Source: Candidatus Methanoperedens sp. | GTDB lineage: Archaea; Halobacteriota; Methanosarcinia; Methanosarcinales; Methanoperedenaceae | Direction of reading: 5' to 3' | DNA: 5,602 nt | Assembly (NCBI GenBank): GCA_027460605.1 | Contig: JAPZAN010000189.1 | Span: forward strand, 1-5,602 | Shown: positions 4,463 to 5,602 of the stretch, one piece after another | Position numbering within the stretch: the first letter of the stretch is position 1 | How the letters are laid out: each line of letters begins with the position of its first letter | Program-made: the position numbers and the translations under genes | Notes under the pieces: generated by a model | What the model was told of the DNA's origin: nothing | Seen by the model: the letters and a program-made list of their open reading frames with translations, nothing else | Database searches by the model: none

Positions 4463-5602
4463 GGAAAAGTATGGTTGTTGTTGAAGGTTCGTATGCAGTG
4501 GCGCATGCTGTCAAGGTATGCAGGCCCAATGTGATTTCAGCTTATCCCATTACCCCTCAAACGCATATCGTTGAAGACCTGGCACAATTCGTGGCGGACG
4601 GGGAGATGAACTGCGAGTACATGAACGTGGAATCGGAGTTCTCAGCAATCTCGGCGCTTATAGGGGCTAGTGCCACGGGCGCGCGCACATATTCCTCAAC
4701 GACCTCGCAGGGGCTTGCGCTGATGCATGAGGCATTATTCAACGCATCAGGCATGAGGCTTCCCATCGTTATGACAGTAGTCAACCGCGCGTTGAGCGCA
4801 CCTATCAATATCTGGAATGACCAGCAGGACTCCATATCGCAGAGAGATACAGGCTGGATACAACTCTATGCTGAGGATGTCCAGGAATCTGCGGATATGA
4901 TACCGCAGCTCTTCAAGCTCTCGGAAGACCCGGAGGTTCTTTTGCCTTCGATGGCATGCATGGACGGGTTCATCCTTTCCCATGTTTATGAACCTGTTAT
5001 TTTGCTTGAGCAGGGCATGACAGACGAATACCTGCCCCCTTATTCCCCGGAATTTATGCTTGATCCCAAGAATCCCATGTCATTCGGGGCTTTTGCCGAC
5101 CCAAGCACGTACACCGAATTCAGGTACAAGCAGGAAATAGCCATGGGTGTGGCTTTAAAGAAAATCGAGGAAATCGCCAATGAATTCAAAGATATATACG
5201 GGCGATACTACGGCGGTCTTATCGATGGCTATGCGCTTGATGATGCCGAGATTGTAATAATGGCAATGGGTTCTGTCATCGGTACAATAAAAGATACAAT
5301 AGATGAGCTTCGAAATGAAGGTGAAAGCGTTGGACTTCTCAAAGTCAGGTCATTCCGGCCTTTCCCGGCTGACGCTATACGTTCGGCTTTGAAAAACGCC
5401 AAAGTCGTTGTGACCCTTGATAAAAATATCTCTATCGGCAAGAACGAGGGCGCCCTGTGCACAGAGGTCAAGGCATGTCTTCATAACACTGATACCAAAG
5501 TTCCTGTTATCGGCTTCATGCTGGGGCACGGAGGGCGCGATATTCCTATGAGTACGATTAAGAAAGTCATCAACAAGGCAAAGTTAGTGGAAAAGGGGAT
5601 TT
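4459..5602 (+). CDS. porA: Pyruvate:ferredoxin oxidoreductase, alpha subunit (3' end outside window)
   Basis: The alpha subunit forms part of the thiamine-diphosphate active site together with PorB. The ATG at 4459 overlaps the porD stop in an ATGA and is preceded by GGAGGG at 4450-4455. The frame stays open for 381 codons to the window edge; the family is usually 380-400 residues, so only the last few residues should be missing. Visible landmarks are YPITPQ at residues 29-34, NVESEFSA around 56-63, TSQGLALMHE at 82-91 and VNRALSAP with Arg110. By alignment from memory with Desulfovibrio africanus PFOR, Thr32, Glu60 and Arg110 correspond to its Thr31, Glu64 and Arg114 near the cofactor. Residues from about 255 on form the transketolase C-terminal-like domain, with MAMGS, VRSFRPFP and GHGGRDIP. 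GC is about 50%, which I take as the resident genome's composition. porB is expected immediately downstream. Confidence 0.95.
   Translation, partial: MRKSMVVVEGSYAVAHAVKVCRPNVISAYPITPQTHIVEDLAQFVADGEMNCEYMNVESEFSAISALIGASATGARTYSSTTSQGLALMHEALFNASGMRLPIVMTVVNRALSAPINIWNDQQDSISQRDTGWIQLYAEDVQESADMIPQLFKLSEDPEVLLPSMACMDGFILSHVYEPVILLEQGMTDEYLPPYSPEFMLDPKNPMSFGAFADPSTYTEFRYKQEIAMGVALKKIEEIANEFKDIYGRYYGGLIDGYALDDAEIVIMAMGSVIGTIKDTIDELRNEGESVGLLKVRSFRPFPADAIRSALKNAKVVVTLDKNISIGKNEGALCTEVKACLHNTDTKVPVIGFMLGHGGRDIPMSTIKKVINKAKLVEKGI

Noticed and set aside
3782..5471. Minus-strand frames opposite porG, porD and porA
   Set aside because: The plus strand carries strongly conserved, motif-rich subunits in a coupled operon; the antisense frames have no recognisable features.
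1..5602. A CRISPR array or other regular repeat array
   Set aside because: No regularly spaced repeats of 20 or more bases were seen on either strand.

Overview
The window reads as euryarchaeal DNA, most likely a methanogen or methanotroph relative (Methanosarcinales/ANME-2-like is a guess). The evidence is a pyruvate:ferredoxin oxidoreductase operon in the split-subunit archaeal order porG-porD-porA, ATGA/GTGA-type overlaps with GGAGG-type ribosome sites, and TATA-like AT-rich upstream regions. No rRNA, tRNA, CRISPR array, transposase or integrase was found.

Layout. Bases 1-178 hold the 5' end of an unrecognised minus-strand gene that runs off the left edge. Bases 221-376 hold the start-less 3' end of a membrane protein gene. 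A TATA-like promoter region (377-462) leads to a well-formed porG start at 463, with its own ribosome site. The PorG reading is good for only about 33 codons and then breaks near 561. Next comes a short open tail in another frame (558-668), then a 942-codon AT-rich gene (655-3483), then a second, complete porG (3579-4202). porD (4199-4462) and a nearly complete porA (4459 to the right edge) follow with 4-base overlaps. porB would be expected beyond the window.

The 942-residue protein is the striking object. Its C-terminal third is a carbon-nitrogen hydrolase (nitrilase superfamily) domain with a plausible intact Glu-Lys-Cys triad (E688, K759, C801). A CX2C-X7-CX2C knuckle precedes it. The first ~590 residues look like four diverged copies of the Lrp/AsnC ligand-binding (RAM, ACT-like) fold, at least two of them preceded by degenerate winged-helix-like segments. 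I know no named family with this architecture. A sensor array controlling an amidase/nitrilase effector is a reasonable reading but is inference.

The arrangement suggests that foreign DNA carrying the 942-codon gene and its own porG entered at, or recombined into, the resident por operon. It would have cut the native porG after about 99 bases and replaced it with a diverged copy. The stub is about 63% GC over a stretch where the complete copy is about 47%, and the two differ at most synonymous positions. This points to xenologous replacement rather than recent tandem duplication. The old por promoter now faces the 942-codon gene, while the new porG has an AT-rich upstream region that could supply its own promoter.
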